This document shows, one piece after another, positions 7,421-15,967 of a stretch of DNA of 40,198 nt. A program made the translations under genes and the position numbers. The notes beneath the pieces are model-generated. The model saw only the letters and a program-made list of their open reading frames with translations, did not search any database and was not told the origin of the DNA. Source of the DNA: an uncultured Anaerolineae bacterium (GTDB lineage: Bacteria > Chloroflexota > Anaerolineae > Aggregatilineales > UBA2796); contig CALKXH010000061.1 in the NCBI GenBank assembly GCA_938005675.1, positions 1 to 40,198 on the forward strand, written 5' to 3'. The first letter of the stretch is position 1. Each line of letters opens with the position of its first letter.

Positions 7421-9170
7421 GCAGCGGGACGCGCACGCGCACTTGCGTGCCACAGTTGGGCTGACTGATGATCTCCAAGCTGCCGTGCAGCCGTGCCGCG
7501 CGCTCCTGCATCGAGCGCAAGCCCAAATGTCCGTGAAAAACGCCGCCGACTTCGAAGCCAATCCCGTTGTCGCTGACCTCCATCAGCAGCTGATCGCCCT
7601 CTTGAGCGAGGCGCAGCTGGATGCACGTGGCTTGGGCGTGCTTCATGGTGTTGTGCAGCGCCTCGCGGGCGATCCAATAGAGCGCCTCTTTGGATTCGAG
7701 CGGCAAATCGGGCTCAGGGCATAGATCGAGGGCGACGTTGATGTGATGGCGCATCTTGAGCGAGTCGGTTTGGCGGGTCAGCGCTGAGACCAAGCCATCT
7801 TGTTCGAGCGAGTCGGGGCGCAGGTCGAAGATCAGGGCGCGCATCTCGGTCAGCCCGGCTTCGGCGAGGCTCAGCACGTAGTCGAGCGGCTCGCGTAGGC
7901 GCGATGGATCGCGCTCCAGCAGGGCGCGCGCCGTGCGAGCGCCCAGCGCAATGCCGTAGAGCGCCTGCGAGACCGAATCGTGCAGCTCGCGGGCGAGGCG
8001 ATTGCGCTCCTGATAGGCTGCCAGTTGGCGCGCCTGCTGATAGAGCCGCGCGTTCTGCAGGGCGACGGCGATCACATCCGCCAGCGCGTTGATCAGCCAC
8101 AGATCAGACTCGAACAGCCTGCCGTCGCCGTAGGCTTGCACGCGCAGCAGCCCCAGCAGACGTCCGCTCGCCACCATCGGCACGAAGAGCGTGGCGCAGC
8201 CCTCCTCCAGCAAGGTGACGAAGAGGTAATCGGGCGGCGCGCCCTGCGCTAACGGCGCGAGGCAGCTCTGCACGAGGCGCGAGACGAACGAGGACGAGTC
8301 GTGCAGCGGGATGGGCGGCAGGGCGCTGCGCGGCGCGTCGGGCGGCTGAAAAGGCAACAGGACGTTCTCAAGGGCGTCGGCGAGGTAAAGCTGGGCGTGA
8401 TGTCCCTGCAAGTTGGCTTCCAAGAGCTGCGCCACGACGCTCAGCAGCTCATCCTCTTTGAGGGTGCGCGTGACGGCGGCGCTCAACTTGGCGATGATCT
8501 CCATTTGGCGGGCGCGCTGCTGCTCGGCGAGGTAAGCGCGGCGCGTCGCCACGACCGATGGCAGAGTCTGCAGCAGCTGCGTGAAGATGTAGCGCTCATC
8601 CTCGCTGAAGGTGCGCGGCTGCGCCCAGAAGATGAAGACGACGGCGTTCGGCAAGCCGCCCACCTGCAAAAAGAGCGCCACCGCCGCTCGCACGCCGTAG
8701 ACCTCAAGGAAGCGCCGCGCGTTATCGGGCGTCAGGCGCGGATCGCTCAGCAAATCTTCGGAGAAGAAGGGCTGGCTGTAATCGCCGCCCCACCATTCCT
8801 CGCTGAAATAGGGGCGCTTGCGGTCGGAGCGGCTGAAATCGGGCGGCGAGACCTTGCCATCCAGCCAGACGGCTTGCGGCGCTGCTCGCAGGATGCCGCC
8901 TTCGGCGTTGGTGTACAGGAAAGTGATCGAGATGCGCTTGGCGCCCAGCGGCTGCGCGTAGAGCGCCACCGCCTCCAGGATGCTCGCCTCATCCGCCGCC
9001 TTGGAGAGCGCCATGTTGACGCGCAGCAGCTCTTCGTTGCGGGCGAGGCGCGCCCGATGCTGCTCTAGGAGCTGCTCATAGCGCTGTGCCGCCGCTTGGC
9101 GCGCTTCGGGGTCTTGGGCTTGGGTCAGCTCGTAGAATGCCTCATAGAGCAGGCGTATTTCCTCGCTCAT
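7410..9170 (-). CDS. Cytoplasmic GAF-domain sensor histidine kinase (NarL/HisKA_3 type)
   Basis: The 586-aa product autophosphorylates and passes the phosphate to the regulator encoded just upstream. There is no membrane segment or signal peptide. An N-terminal coiled coil (1-55) is followed by two GAF-like regions (about 55-200 and 220-370). A HisKA_3 phosphoacceptor block, ERNRLARELHDSVSQAL, lies near residue 395. The HATPase domain has an N-box (REALHNTMKHA), DNGIGF and GHLGLRSM. GAF domains imply an intracellular small-molecule or redox signal, but no cofactor-binding residues were identified. The regulator gene ends 9 bp before this ATG, so the two form one operon. Confidence 0.93.
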   Translation of the reverse strand: MSEEIRLLYEAFYELTQAQDPEARQAAAQRYEQLLEQHRARLARNEELLRVNMALSKAADEASILEAVALYAQPLGAKRISITFLYTNAEGGILRAAPQAVWLDGKVSPPDFSRSDRKRPYFSEEWWGGDYSQPFFSEDLLSDPRLTPDNARRFLEVYGVRAAVALFLQVGGLPNAVVFIFWAQPRTFSEDERYIFTQLLQTLPSVVATRRAYLAEQQRARQMEIIAKLSAAVTRTLKEDELLSVVAQLLEANLQGHHAQLYLADALENVLLPFQPPDAPRSALPPIPLHDSSSFVSRLVQSCLAPLAQGAPPDYLFVTLLEEGCATLFVPMVASGRLLGLLRVQAYGDGRLFESDLWLINALADVIAVALQNARLYQQARQLAAYQERNRLARELHDSVSQALYGIALGARTARALLERDPSRLREPLDYVLSLAEAGLTEMRALIFDLRPDSLEQDGLVSALTRQTDSLKMRHHINVALDLCPEPDLPLESKEALYWIAREALHNTMKHAQATCIQLRLAQEGDQLLMEVSDNGIGFEVGGVFHGHLGLRSMQERAARLHGSLEIISQPNCGTQVRVRVPLLSG

Positions 9171-9179
9171 GGCTCGCGA

Positions 9180-9827
9180 TCAGCGCATTTCCTCGCCCAG
9201 CGCAGACACCAAGCCCATGCGCGCCGCGTAGAGCGCCGCCTGCGTGCGGCTGCTCACGTTCAGCTTGCTGAGGATGTTGCTGACGTGCGTCTTGACGGTC
9301 TTCTCGCCGATCACGAGCGCTTGCGCAATCTGTTTATTGGAGAGCCCTCGCGCCAACAAGCGCAGAACTTCGGTCTCGCGCTCGGTCAGCGCCTCGAAGC
9401 TCTCCGACGTGCGCACTTCGCGCATCAGGCGCGCCGCCGCCTTCGGCGAGAGCTGCACTTGCCCGTTCGCCGCCGCCTTGATCGCCCGAATCAGCTCGTC
9501 GGACTCGGTATCCTTGAGCAAGTAGCCGATGGCGCCGGCGCGAATCGCCCCGATCACGGCGTTATCCTCCAAGACGCTGGTCAGCGCCACGATCTCAGTC
9601 TCAGGCACCTCGCGGCGCAAGATGCTGATCGCCGTCACGCCGTCCATGACGGGCATCAACAAGTCCATCAGCACGACGTCGGGCTGCAGCTCGCGCGCGA
9701 GGGCGACGGCTTGCTTGCCATCGACCGCCTCGCCGACGATCTCCAACTCGCTATCGAGACTGAGGAACATCTTCAGCCCTTGCCGCACCACCGCATGATC
9801 ATCGACGATCAGGACGCGAATGGTCAT
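9180..9827 (-). CDS. NarL/FixJ-family response regulator
   Basis: The 215-aa product has a receiver domain with the acidic pair in VLIVDDHAVVRQG (D9, D10), the phosphoacceptor Asp in VVLMDLLMPVMDG (about 55), a Thr/Ser switch in ALTSV and a Lys in LLKDT. A LuxR-type HTH (LTERETEVLRLLARGLSNKQIA through GEKTVKTHVSNILSKL) follows. The ATG at 9827 is chosen over an upstream frame extension: it gives the canonical MTIRVLIVDDH start, and the extension would begin upstream of the predicted transcription start. Its likely partner is the adjacent sensor kinase. Targets are unknown; the ABC exporter operon immediately upstream is a candidate by proximity only. Confidence 0.95.
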   Translation of the reverse strand: MTIRVLIVDDHAVVRQGLKMFLSLDSELEIVGEAVDGKQAVALARELQPDVVLMDLLMPVMDGVTAISILRREVPETEIVALTSVLEDNAVIGAIRAGAIGYLLKDTESDELIRAIKAAANGQVQLSPKAAARLMREVRTSESFEALTERETEVLRLLARGLSNKQIAQALVIGEKTVKTHVSNILSKLNVSSRTQAALYAARMGLVSALGEEMR

Positions 9828-9865
9828 AGTTCGCCCTACCCCGCCCCTCAGGCAACTTTGGCTCA

Positions 9866-9874
9866 ACTATACCA
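9866..9874 (-). promoter_or_regulatory. Extended -10 promoter of the two-component operon
   Basis: The minus strand reads TGG TATAGT, an extended -10 about 32 bases upstream of the regulator's start codon (transcription start near 9859). No good -35 is present. Its TGG directly abuts the T-run of the preceding operon's terminator. Confidence 0.5.
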
Positions 9875-9916
9875 AAAAGGCGAGCGGCGCGGGCATAAAG
9901 ATGCACCGCGCCGCTC
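9874..9916 (-). terminator. Strong intrinsic terminator of the ABC exporter operon
   Basis: On the minus strand a perfect 11-bp GC-rich stem (GAGCGGCGCGG with CCGCGCCGCTC) encloses an inner GCAT/ATGC stem. GCC and a five-T run follow. On the plus strand the hairpin is followed by A residues, so it acts on the minus strand only. Confidence 0.87.
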
Positions 9917-9944
9917 AAAATCCGCCGAAAGGCTGAGCAGTCGC

Positions 9945-11216
9945 TCAGGCGCGCTCGCGCACGAGGCGCAGCAGGTCGCCCAATTTGGGCGAGCGACCGC
10001 TCAGCAGCGTATTGACGCGGAACAAGCGCGCCGCCAGCCACACACAGCCGACGATGCTCAAGCCGAGCAGCGCCGCGCCGATCAGCACCTCGATCAGCGG
10101 CACGGGCGTGATGGCAGCCCGCAAGGTCATCGCCAGCGGCGCTGTGATCGGGATCAGGCTCAGGATGACGGGCAAGGGCGCGTTGGGCGTGTTGATGAAG
10201 GCTGTGGCGAGGTAGAACGGGATCATCGCCGGCAGGATGATCAGGGCTGAGAACTGCGTTCCCTCGCGCAAGGTTGTCGTCAGCGCGCCGATGATCGCGT
10301 AGATGCTTCCGAAGAACAGATAGCTCAGCACGAAATAGAGCGCCAACACGCCGACCTGCTCGGCGCTCGGCGCGATGCCGATCAGGTCGGGCGAGAGATC
10401 AGCTGCTTGCGAGAGCAAGAAGAGCGCCGTGCCGATCCAGATCGCTATCTGCAGCAGGGCGAGCGCGTTCATCGCCAAAAACTTGCCGAAGAGCAGGTCG
10501 CGCGGGCGCAAGGAGCTGAGCAGCACCTCCACCGCGCGATTTTCGCGCTCTTCAGTCAGGCTTTGCAGCAGGTAGCCGCTGGTGGTGAAGACCGTGAAGA
10601 GCAGCAAGCCAGCAAAGACGTAAGCCAGCAACAGGTTGGTATTCTCAGTGGCTTGCGCGGCGAGATCGCCGAGCGCATTGGGCGCGATATCGAGCGTGCG
10701 CGCCTGTAAGAGCGCCAACTGCGCCGCTGAGAGGTCGGTTTGGCGCACTAGGGCGCTCAGCAGCGCCTCCCAGATGGGCAGGTCGCTGAGGCTGCCCAAA
10801 TTGAAGCGCCCGAAGAACGCCTCGACCTCGCCCGTCTGCAGATAGTCGGCTGCGATGACGTAAAAGGCGCTGATCTCGCCGTTGCGCAGCGCCTCTTGCG
10901 CCGCCGCTTCTGAATCGAAGCGGATCAGCAATGGCGCGGCGCTCAGCAAGCCCGAATGATCGACGAAGCCCATCGGGCGCGCCTGCGCAAGGGGACTATC
11001 CTCGCTGATGGCGCTTGCGCCGGGCAGGTTGACGCCGGGCGGCAGATTGCCTCTATCGCGCGTCGCGCTCACTTCGACGTCCCCGCCGCTGAGCGCCCTG
11101 ATCAGGAAGAAAGCCGCAATGGCGAGGATCGGCACACCGAAGGTGATCAAGGCGTAGCCGCCCCGCAGGAATTGGCGCGTCACCTCAAAGCGGAAAATAA
11201 GCCATAGCGTGCGCAT
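9945..11216 (-). CDS. ABC-2 type transporter permease (NatB-like), second of two
   Basis: The 423-aa membrane protein has one N-terminal helix (about residues 20-40), a large external domain to about 180, then five or six helices in the C-terminal half. This is the NatB/ABC-2 permease layout. The end reads RLFRVNTLLSGRSPKLGDLLRLVRE, closely matching the end of the neighbouring permease (IFRLGMLNYGKRLSLGELWRALRE), so the two are paralogues and probably form a heterodimer with the ATPase encoded upstream. The gene begins 2 bp after the previous stop. The substrate is unknown; relatives export Na+, drugs or peptides. A terminator follows. Confidence 0.88.
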   Translation of the reverse strand: MRTLWLIFRFEVTRQFLRGGYALITFGVPILAIAAFFLIRALSGGDVEVSATRDRGNLPPGVNLPGASAISEDSPLAQARPMGFVDHSGLLSAAPLLIRFDSEAAAQEALRNGEISAFYVIAADYLQTGEVEAFFGRFNLGSLSDLPIWEALLSALVRQTDLSAAQLALLQARTLDIAPNALGDLAAQATENTNLLLAYVFAGLLLFTVFTTSGYLLQSLTEERENRAVEVLLSSLRPRDLLFGKFLAMNALALLQIAIWIGTALFLLSQAADLSPDLIGIAPSAEQVGVLALYFVLSYLFFGSIYAIIGALTTTLREGTQFSALIILPAMIPFYLATAFINTPNAPLPVILSLIPITAPLAMTLRAAITPVPLIEVLIGAALLGLSIVGCVWLAARLFRVNTLLSGRSPKLGDLLRLVRERA

Positions 11217-11218
11217 GG

Positions 11219-12499
11219 TCAGAGTGCCTCCTCAGTTTGGCGCGCCGAGATGATCTGTTGACGTCCCTCGCGCAACGCCCGCCAAAGCTCGCCCAGCGAG
11301 AGCCGCTTGCCATAGTTCAACATGCCCAGACGGAAAATTTTCGCCGCCAGCCACATCACAGCGCTGATGGTCACCACCTGCAGCAGAATGCCGAGCAGGA
11401 CATGCTCGCTTGGCACGTTGGCGACCGCCATGCGCAGCGGCATCCCGCTGGGCGAGGTGAACGGCAACAGACTCAGCACGAGCGCTGCGCCGCCGTTTGG
11501 ATCGAGCAAGAAACTGACGAGGAACAGCAACGGCAGGCTGCCGACGATGCTCACCAGCGCAGCGATTTGGCGCGCCTCTTGATCGGTATTGACCGAAGCG
11601 CCAATCGCCGCCATGATCGCGCCGTAGAGCGCATAGCCCAGCATGGTGTAGATCGCTACCACCAGCAGGAAGCCCGCATCGAGCTGATAGCTCGCCAAGG
11701 TGCCAAGCACATCGGTGCCTTGCGTGGCGGCAAAGACGATGCCTATCCCTATCCAGACTGCGATCTGCAGCAGGCTGAGGGCGCCCAAACCGATCAGCTT
11801 GCCCCAGAGCATCTCGCTGGGGCGGGCGCTGGTGATGAAGAGTTCCATCATGCGGTTCTCTTTTTCTTCCGCCAAGCCCGTCATCAGGAACTGCGAGACG
11901 TTCATGGTCATGATGAACATCAGCGAGCTGACTAGGATAGGCGCAAAAACGACGGCGAGGAGCGCCTCCCGCGAGAGCGGTTGCGGGTTGCCGAACCGAT
12001 AGAGCTTCTGGTTGCCCAACGGACTCTCAAGACGCGCTGCTAGGTTTGGGTCTCCGACTTGCGCCGCCACAGAGGGCTTCAGCACCTCACGAACCAAGTG
12101 GCGGGTCAGCGCTTCGCCGAAGACTCTATCGCGCCGATAGTAGGCTTCAGGCTTGAGAGTCTTCAAAAAATCGGCGCGCAGGACGTAATAGCCATCCAGC
12201 TCGCCCGCTTCGAAGGCGCGTTGGGCGTCGATCTCAGCAGGGTACAGGCGAAACGGCTCAGGCATTTCGGCGAGGTAGGGCGTCCCGTCGGCGCGCACGA
12301 CCACGCCGCTCTCATCCACTAAGCCGACAGCTGTATAGCTGCTGATGTCGCTGGCTGAAGAAGAGCCTAACGCGCCGCCCAGCACAAGGATTCCGATGAA
12401 TAGAACGGGAAACAGGAACATCGAGGCGAGAAAGCTGCGCCGCCGCAAGTTGAACCAAAACTCGCGACGGGCGATCAGCCAGACCTTGTGCCAGCTCAT
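11219..12499 (-). CDS. ABC-2 type transporter permease (NatB-like), first of two
   Basis: The 426-aa product has an N-terminal helix (about residues 24-42) after RREFWFNLRRRSFLASM. An external domain runs to about 175. A helix bundle follows with the permease landmark TGLAEEKENRMMELFITSARPSEMLWGKLIG, typical of NatB/ABC-2 permeases of the ABC2_membrane_3 class. Its ATG overlaps the end of the ATPase gene by 4 bp, indicating translational coupling. It is paralogous to the next gene in the operon. A heterodimeric exporter is inferred. Confidence 0.9.
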   Translation of the reverse strand: MSWHKVWLIARREFWFNLRRRSFLASMFLFPVLFIGILVLGGALGSSSASDISSYTAVGLVDESGVVVRADGTPYLAEMPEPFRLYPAEIDAQRAFEAGELDGYYVLRADFLKTLKPEAYYRRDRVFGEALTRHLVREVLKPSVAAQVGDPNLAARLESPLGNQKLYRFGNPQPLSREALLAVVFAPILVSSLMFIMTMNVSQFLMTGLAEEKENRMMELFITSARPSEMLWGKLIGLGALSLLQIAVWIGIGIVFAATQGTDVLGTLASYQLDAGFLLVVAIYTMLGYALYGAIMAAIGASVNTDQEARQIAALVSIVGSLPLLFLVSFLLDPNGGAALVLSLLPFTSPSGMPLRMAVANVPSEHVLLGILLQVVTISAVMWLAAKIFRLGMLNYGKRLSLGELWRALREGRQQIISARQTEEAL

Positions 12500-13440
12500 G
12501 GGCGCACCTCCGCCGCGTCGAGGGCGCTGGCAGCAATCTTAGCCTCGCCGCCCGCCACGCGGATGAAAATGTCGTTCAGGCGCGGCACCGCCCGCGCGAA
12601 GCTGCGCACGGTGTAGCTCGGATCGCTCGCCAGCGCCGCCATGATTTGCTCGGGCGTGGTCTGCTCGTCGAGGTAGAGGGTGATGTTGCGCCCGGTCTCA
12701 TCGGGCTGGACGCGCGTCACGCCGCGCAGCGCCGCCCAATCGCCCTGCCCGCTGACGATCACAGCATTTTCGGCGTAGCGCTGGCGGACTTCATCGACCT
12801 CGCCGTAGAGCACGCGCCGCCCTTGATGGATCATCAGCAGTCGGTCTGCCATCTCCTCGACTTGATGCATCTCGTGGATGCTCATCACGACCGTGGCGCC
12901 CTCTGAGCGCAGACGGAAGATCGTGTTCTTGATGATCTCGGTGTTGACGGGATCCAGACCAGCGAACGGCTCATCGATGATCAGCAACTCTGGGCGATGG
13001 ATGATGGTGGCGGCGAACTGCACCTTCTGCGACATGCCGCGCGAGAGTTCGCGCACTTTGCCCTTTTTGTAGGCGCCCAAATCCAGCTCGTTGAGCAGCT
13101 GGGCGGCGCGCTGCTCAGCCTCGCGGCGCTTCATGCCCTTCAGCGTGCCAAGATAGCTCAGCAGCTCCACTAACGGCACGTTCTTGTACAGACCGCGCTC
13201 TTCGGGCAAGTAGCCGATGCGCTGTTTGGTCGCCTCGCTGAAGGGCGCGCCGAAAACTTCGATCCTGCCGCTATCGGGCTTGATGATATCGAGGATCATG
13301 CGGATGATCGTCGTCTTGCCCGCGCCGTTCGGACCGAGCAGACTGAAAATCTCGCCGCGCCGCACTTCGAATGAGACGTCATCTACGGCGACCTTTTGTC
13401 CGTAGCGCTTGGCGACGTTTTGCACATCAATCGTGATCAC
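12496..13440 (-). CDS. ABC transporter ATPase (NatA-like)
   Basis: The 314-aa ATPase powers the two ABC-2 permeases downstream. It has Walker A (GPNGAGKTT), a Q-loop region (IGYLPEERGLYKNV), signature ELSRGMSQKVQ, Walker B with LLIIDEPFAGLDP, and the switch His in MSIHEMHQ. A C-terminal accessory domain (about 225-314, including RLNDIFIRV) is typical of NatA-type exporters. The GTG at 13440 is the probable start: AGGAG lies 7 bases upstream and the protein then opens VITIDVQNVAKRYG. A longer frame reaching 13521 has no family support. It is divergent from the sugar-binding protein gene. Confidence 0.93.
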   Translation of the reverse strand: MITIDVQNVAKRYGQKVAVDDVSFEVRRGEIFSLLGPNGAGKTTIIRMILDIIKPDSGRIEVFGAPFSEATKQRIGYLPEERGLYKNVPLVELLSYLGTLKGMKRREAEQRAAQLLNELDLGAYKKGKVRELSRGMSQKVQFAATIIHRPELLIIDEPFAGLDPVNTEIIKNTIFRLRSEGATVVMSIHEMHQVEEMADRLLMIHQGRRVLYGEVDEVRQRYAENAVIVSGQGDWAALRGVTRVQPDETGRNITLYLDEQTTPEQIMAALASDPSYTVRSFARAVPRLNDIFIRVAGGEAKIAASALDAAEVRP

Positions 13441-13547
13441 GGGCTGTCTCCTGACATCGAGGTATGCAAGGCAGCTCAAGCCTTCACCTGCATCTACGCA
13501 CCTGAGAGCGTTTTGTTGCATCTGACTAGGCGCATTTTCGGACTCTG

Positions 13548-13556
13548 TGCTATCCT
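13548..13556 (+). promoter_or_regulatory. Possible extended -10 promoter of the sugar importer operon
   Basis: TGC TATCCT is an extended -10 about 40 bases upstream of the binding-protein ATG. No convincing -35 or operator palindrome was seen around it. Confidence 0.35.
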
Positions 13557-13595
13557 TTTCGTGGTGTGCAAAATGATTTCTCTTGGAGAGGCACC

Positions 13596-14933
13596 ATGAA
13601 AGCTCGTAAGATTGCCTTTTTAGTCTGCTTCGCCCTGATCGGCGCGCTCGTCTTCAACGCGTTCGGCAGCCCTGCTGCTGCGCAAGGAGGCACTCTGCAA
13701 ATCTGGACGAAGTTCAACGATCAGAACCCGCAGAACACGCAAGATAGGTGGCTGGCGGACACCCTCGCACGCTACCGCGCCGAAAAGGGCGTTGAAGTCG
13801 TCAACACTTTCCAGCCCTTCGATCAGATTAACGCTAAGCTGAACGTGGCTGTGCAGGCGCGCGGCGAAGTGCCAGACCTGAGCTACGTGGATAGCCAGCA
13901 GCTCGGCTTCTTCGATCAGAACGGCGTGTTGATGGACTTGACCGACTGGGTGAAGTCGCGCCCGTGGTTTGATGACCTCGATGAGGGCGCACTGGCGGCT
14001 TGCACCACGCCGGATGGCAAGATTCTGTGCGTGCCGTCGCACTCGGCGGTTCACTTCCTGTACTACTGGACGGATGTCTATCCCGATGGCGTGCCCGCTA
14101 CGACTGATGCGTTCCTCGCCAAAGCCGCCGAGCTGAAAGCCGCCAAACCGAACGCTTTCGCCTTCACTGGCAAGCTGGCGGAGAAAGTCTCGGTCGAGCG
14201 CTTCTACTACAACCTGATCGCCAGCTACGGCGGGCAGATCGCCGATGAAGAGGGGCGCGCGGTCTGGGCGAACGAGGCGACGATGAAAGTCGTCGAGTTC
14301 GTGCGCGAGCTGTTCGCCAAGGGTTACGCCGCTCAAGAGTCGCTGGCGCCGGCTTTCGATAACGAGCAGCCCTTCATGCGCGGCGAGGCGGGCGCTTTCG
14401 TGGCAGGCTCATACTCTTACGTCTATCTGACCCCGATCACGGCGCCCGATGGCACCAAGTTTGAGGGCGAGATCACCGGCGCTTTCGACCCTGAGGCGCT
14501 CTCGGTTGGCGCGGCGCTGAAGGCGGGCAAGCTGGGCATCGCGCCGCAGTTCGCTGCGCCGGGCGGCAAGCCCGCCTCGCTGATCCTCGCCTCGGCGTGG
14601 GCGATCCCGATGGGTGCGAAGAACGTGGAAGCGGCAAAAGCCTTCATCGACTTCCAGATGACGACCGCCGAGAACATCGCCTACTCCGCCGCTTATGGCG
14701 CCTTCCCCGCTTTGAAGTCCGCGGGGGAGGCTGATGCGTTCAAGACGCCCTACTGGACTGAGGTGGCGAAGATTCAGAGAGAATACGCTATCCCGTCGCC
14801 CACCTTCGCCGACTACGATAAGGGCATCACGCTCTTGGCGGACGCCATCGTGCGGCTGATCACCAATCCGTCGCTGGACATCATGGCAACCTTGCAAGCG
14901 GCTCAAGATGAGTACAACGCAGGGCTGGAATAA
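13596..14933 (+). CDS. Extracellular sugar-binding protein of an ABC importer (family 1)
   Basis: The 445-aa product captures sugar outside the membrane and delivers it to the permeases encoded next. It has a classical signal peptide (MKARKIAFLVCFALIGALV, likely cut near PAAAQ). A family 1 solute-binding fold follows: LQIWTKFNDQNPQNTQDRWLA, VAVQARGEVPDL, AFVAGSYSY, and WAIPMGAKNVEAAKAFIDF near the C-terminus. No lipobox is evident, so anchoring is unclear. The ATG at 13596 is preceded by GGAGAGG at normal spacing; a longer frame is not supported. The substrate cannot be read from sequence; the family handles maltose-type and other oligosaccharides. Confidence 0.93.
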   Translation: MKARKIAFLVCFALIGALVFNAFGSPAAAQGGTLQIWTKFNDQNPQNTQDRWLADTLARYRAEKGVEVVNTFQPFDQINAKLNVAVQARGEVPDLSYVDSQQLGFFDQNGVLMDLTDWVKSRPWFDDLDEGALAACTTPDGKILCVPSHSAVHFLYYWTDVYPDGVPATTDAFLAKAAELKAAKPNAFAFTGKLAEKVSVERFYYNLIASYGGQIADEEGRAVWANEATMKVVEFVRELFAKGYAAQESLAPAFDNEQPFMRGEAGAFVAGSYSYVYLTPITAPDGTKFEGEITGAFDPEALSVGAALKAGKLGIAPQFAAPGGKPASLILASAWAIPMGAKNVEAAKAFIDFQMTTAENIAYSAAYGAFPALKSAGEADAFKTPYWTEVAKIQREYAIPSPTFADYDKGITLLADAIVRLITNPSLDIMATLQAAQDEYNAGLE

Positions 14934-14970
14934 TCACAGCCGACTGCGCCAAGTTTTCGTTCATCAGCGC

Positions 14971-14999
14971 ATGGGCGGGCAAAAACCCGCCCATATTTT
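14971..14999 (+). terminator. Intercistronic hairpin between binding-protein and permease genes
   Basis: ATGGGCGGG (14971-14979) pairs perfectly with CCCGCCCAT (14986-14994) around a 6-base CAAAAA loop. ATTTT follows. The short T-run suggests partial termination or mRNA protection, a common way to keep the binding protein more abundant than the permeases. Confidence 0.65.
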
Positions 15000-15031
15000 G
15001 ATCCAAACGACGTTTGATTTGGGAAACAGCT

Positions 15032-15949
15032 ATGAGTAACCTTACGCTGAGCGCTAGAGCTGAAGCCGTGCAGCATTCCTTCAGCGGCGGGCGGAAGTAC
15101 CGCTGGCTACCCCTGTGGCTGCTGCTGCCCTCGATCCTCGTGTTGCTCGCCTTGCAAGTCTACCCGACGCTCTATTCGATCTACCTCAGCACCACGCGCG
15201 TGCGGCGCGGCGAGTTCATGTACGTCGGACTGGCTAACTTCGAGCGCCTGCTGCGCACGCCCAGCTTCATCGAGAGCTTGCGAACCTCGTTGGTCTATTC
15301 AACTACGTACATCATCCTGACCGTGAGCTTAGGGCTGATGTTGGCGCTGCTGCTCAATCGGCGCTTCAAGTTCACCGGCTTCTACCTCGTGATCATCTTC
15401 ATCCCGTGGGTGATCTCGGAGGTGGTGGCAGGCACGATGTGGCGATGGCTCTTCCAGCCGACCTACGGCTTGTTGCAGTCGTGGATCAATCTGTACGCGC
15501 CGTTCTTGGGCGAGCGGCTCTACACCACGTCGGGCGGCGCTCTAGCCATTGTGATCGCGGCGGCGGTCTGGCGCGGCTTAGCTTTCACCACGCTGCTCTC
15601 GCTGGGCGCCCTGCAGACCGTGCCGCAGGAGATCATCGAGAGCGCCTCGCTGGATGGCGCCAGTCGTTTTCAGCGCTTTTTCAGCGTGATCTTGCCGCAA
15701 ATCCGCCCGACTGTGCTAGTGATGATCCTCTTGACCTCGATCCAGTCAATCAACTCGGTCGGCTTGATTTTCTCGATCACGCGCGGCGGTCCGGGCGGTG
15801 CGACGCGCACAGCCGCTTATTACTTGCTGCAGATCGGCTGGGAGCAGGGCGATTTCGGCACGGGCGCGGCGGTCTCGGTCATCTTATTCATGATCAACAT
15901 CACGCTCACCATCGCTTATTTGAGCATCATCGGACGCAGACGCGACTAG
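15032..15949 (+). CDS. Sugar ABC transporter permease, MalF/UgpA type
   Basis: The 305-aa inner-membrane protein has six predicted helices, beginning with LPLWLLLPSILVLLALQVYP. The cytoplasmic EAA loop, ESASLDGASRFQRFFSVILPQI, docks the ATPase. The ATG at 15032 (MSNLTLSARAEAV) is chosen over a frame starting six codons earlier because GGGA lies about 10 bases ahead of it. It forms a heterodimer with the product of the next gene, which starts 18 bp downstream. Confidence 0.93.
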   Translation: MSNLTLSARAEAVQHSFSGGRKYRWLPLWLLLPSILVLLALQVYPTLYSIYLSTTRVRRGEFMYVGLANFERLLRTPSFIESLRTSLVYSTTYIILTVSLGLMLALLLNRRFKFTGFYLVIIFIPWVISEVVAGTMWRWLFQPTYGLLQSWINLYAPFLGERLYTTSGGALAIVIAAAVWRGLAFTTLLSLGALQTVPQEIIESASLDGASRFQRFFSVILPQIRPTVLVMILLTSIQSINSVGLIFSITRGGPGGATRTAAYYLLQIGWEQGDFGTGAAVSVILFMINITLTIAYLSIIGRRRD

Positions 15950-15967
15950 CATTAAGGATTCACGCGC

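Noticed and set aside
9096-10250. 384-codon plus-strand open frame across the regulator and a permease gene
   Set aside because: It spans a strong minus-strand terminator and promoter and has a His/Gln/Arg-rich product without motifs.
14971-14999. Full terminator ending the sugar-binding-protein operon
   Set aside because: The T-run is only four bases and the permease genes directly follow without a promoter, so partial termination is more likely.
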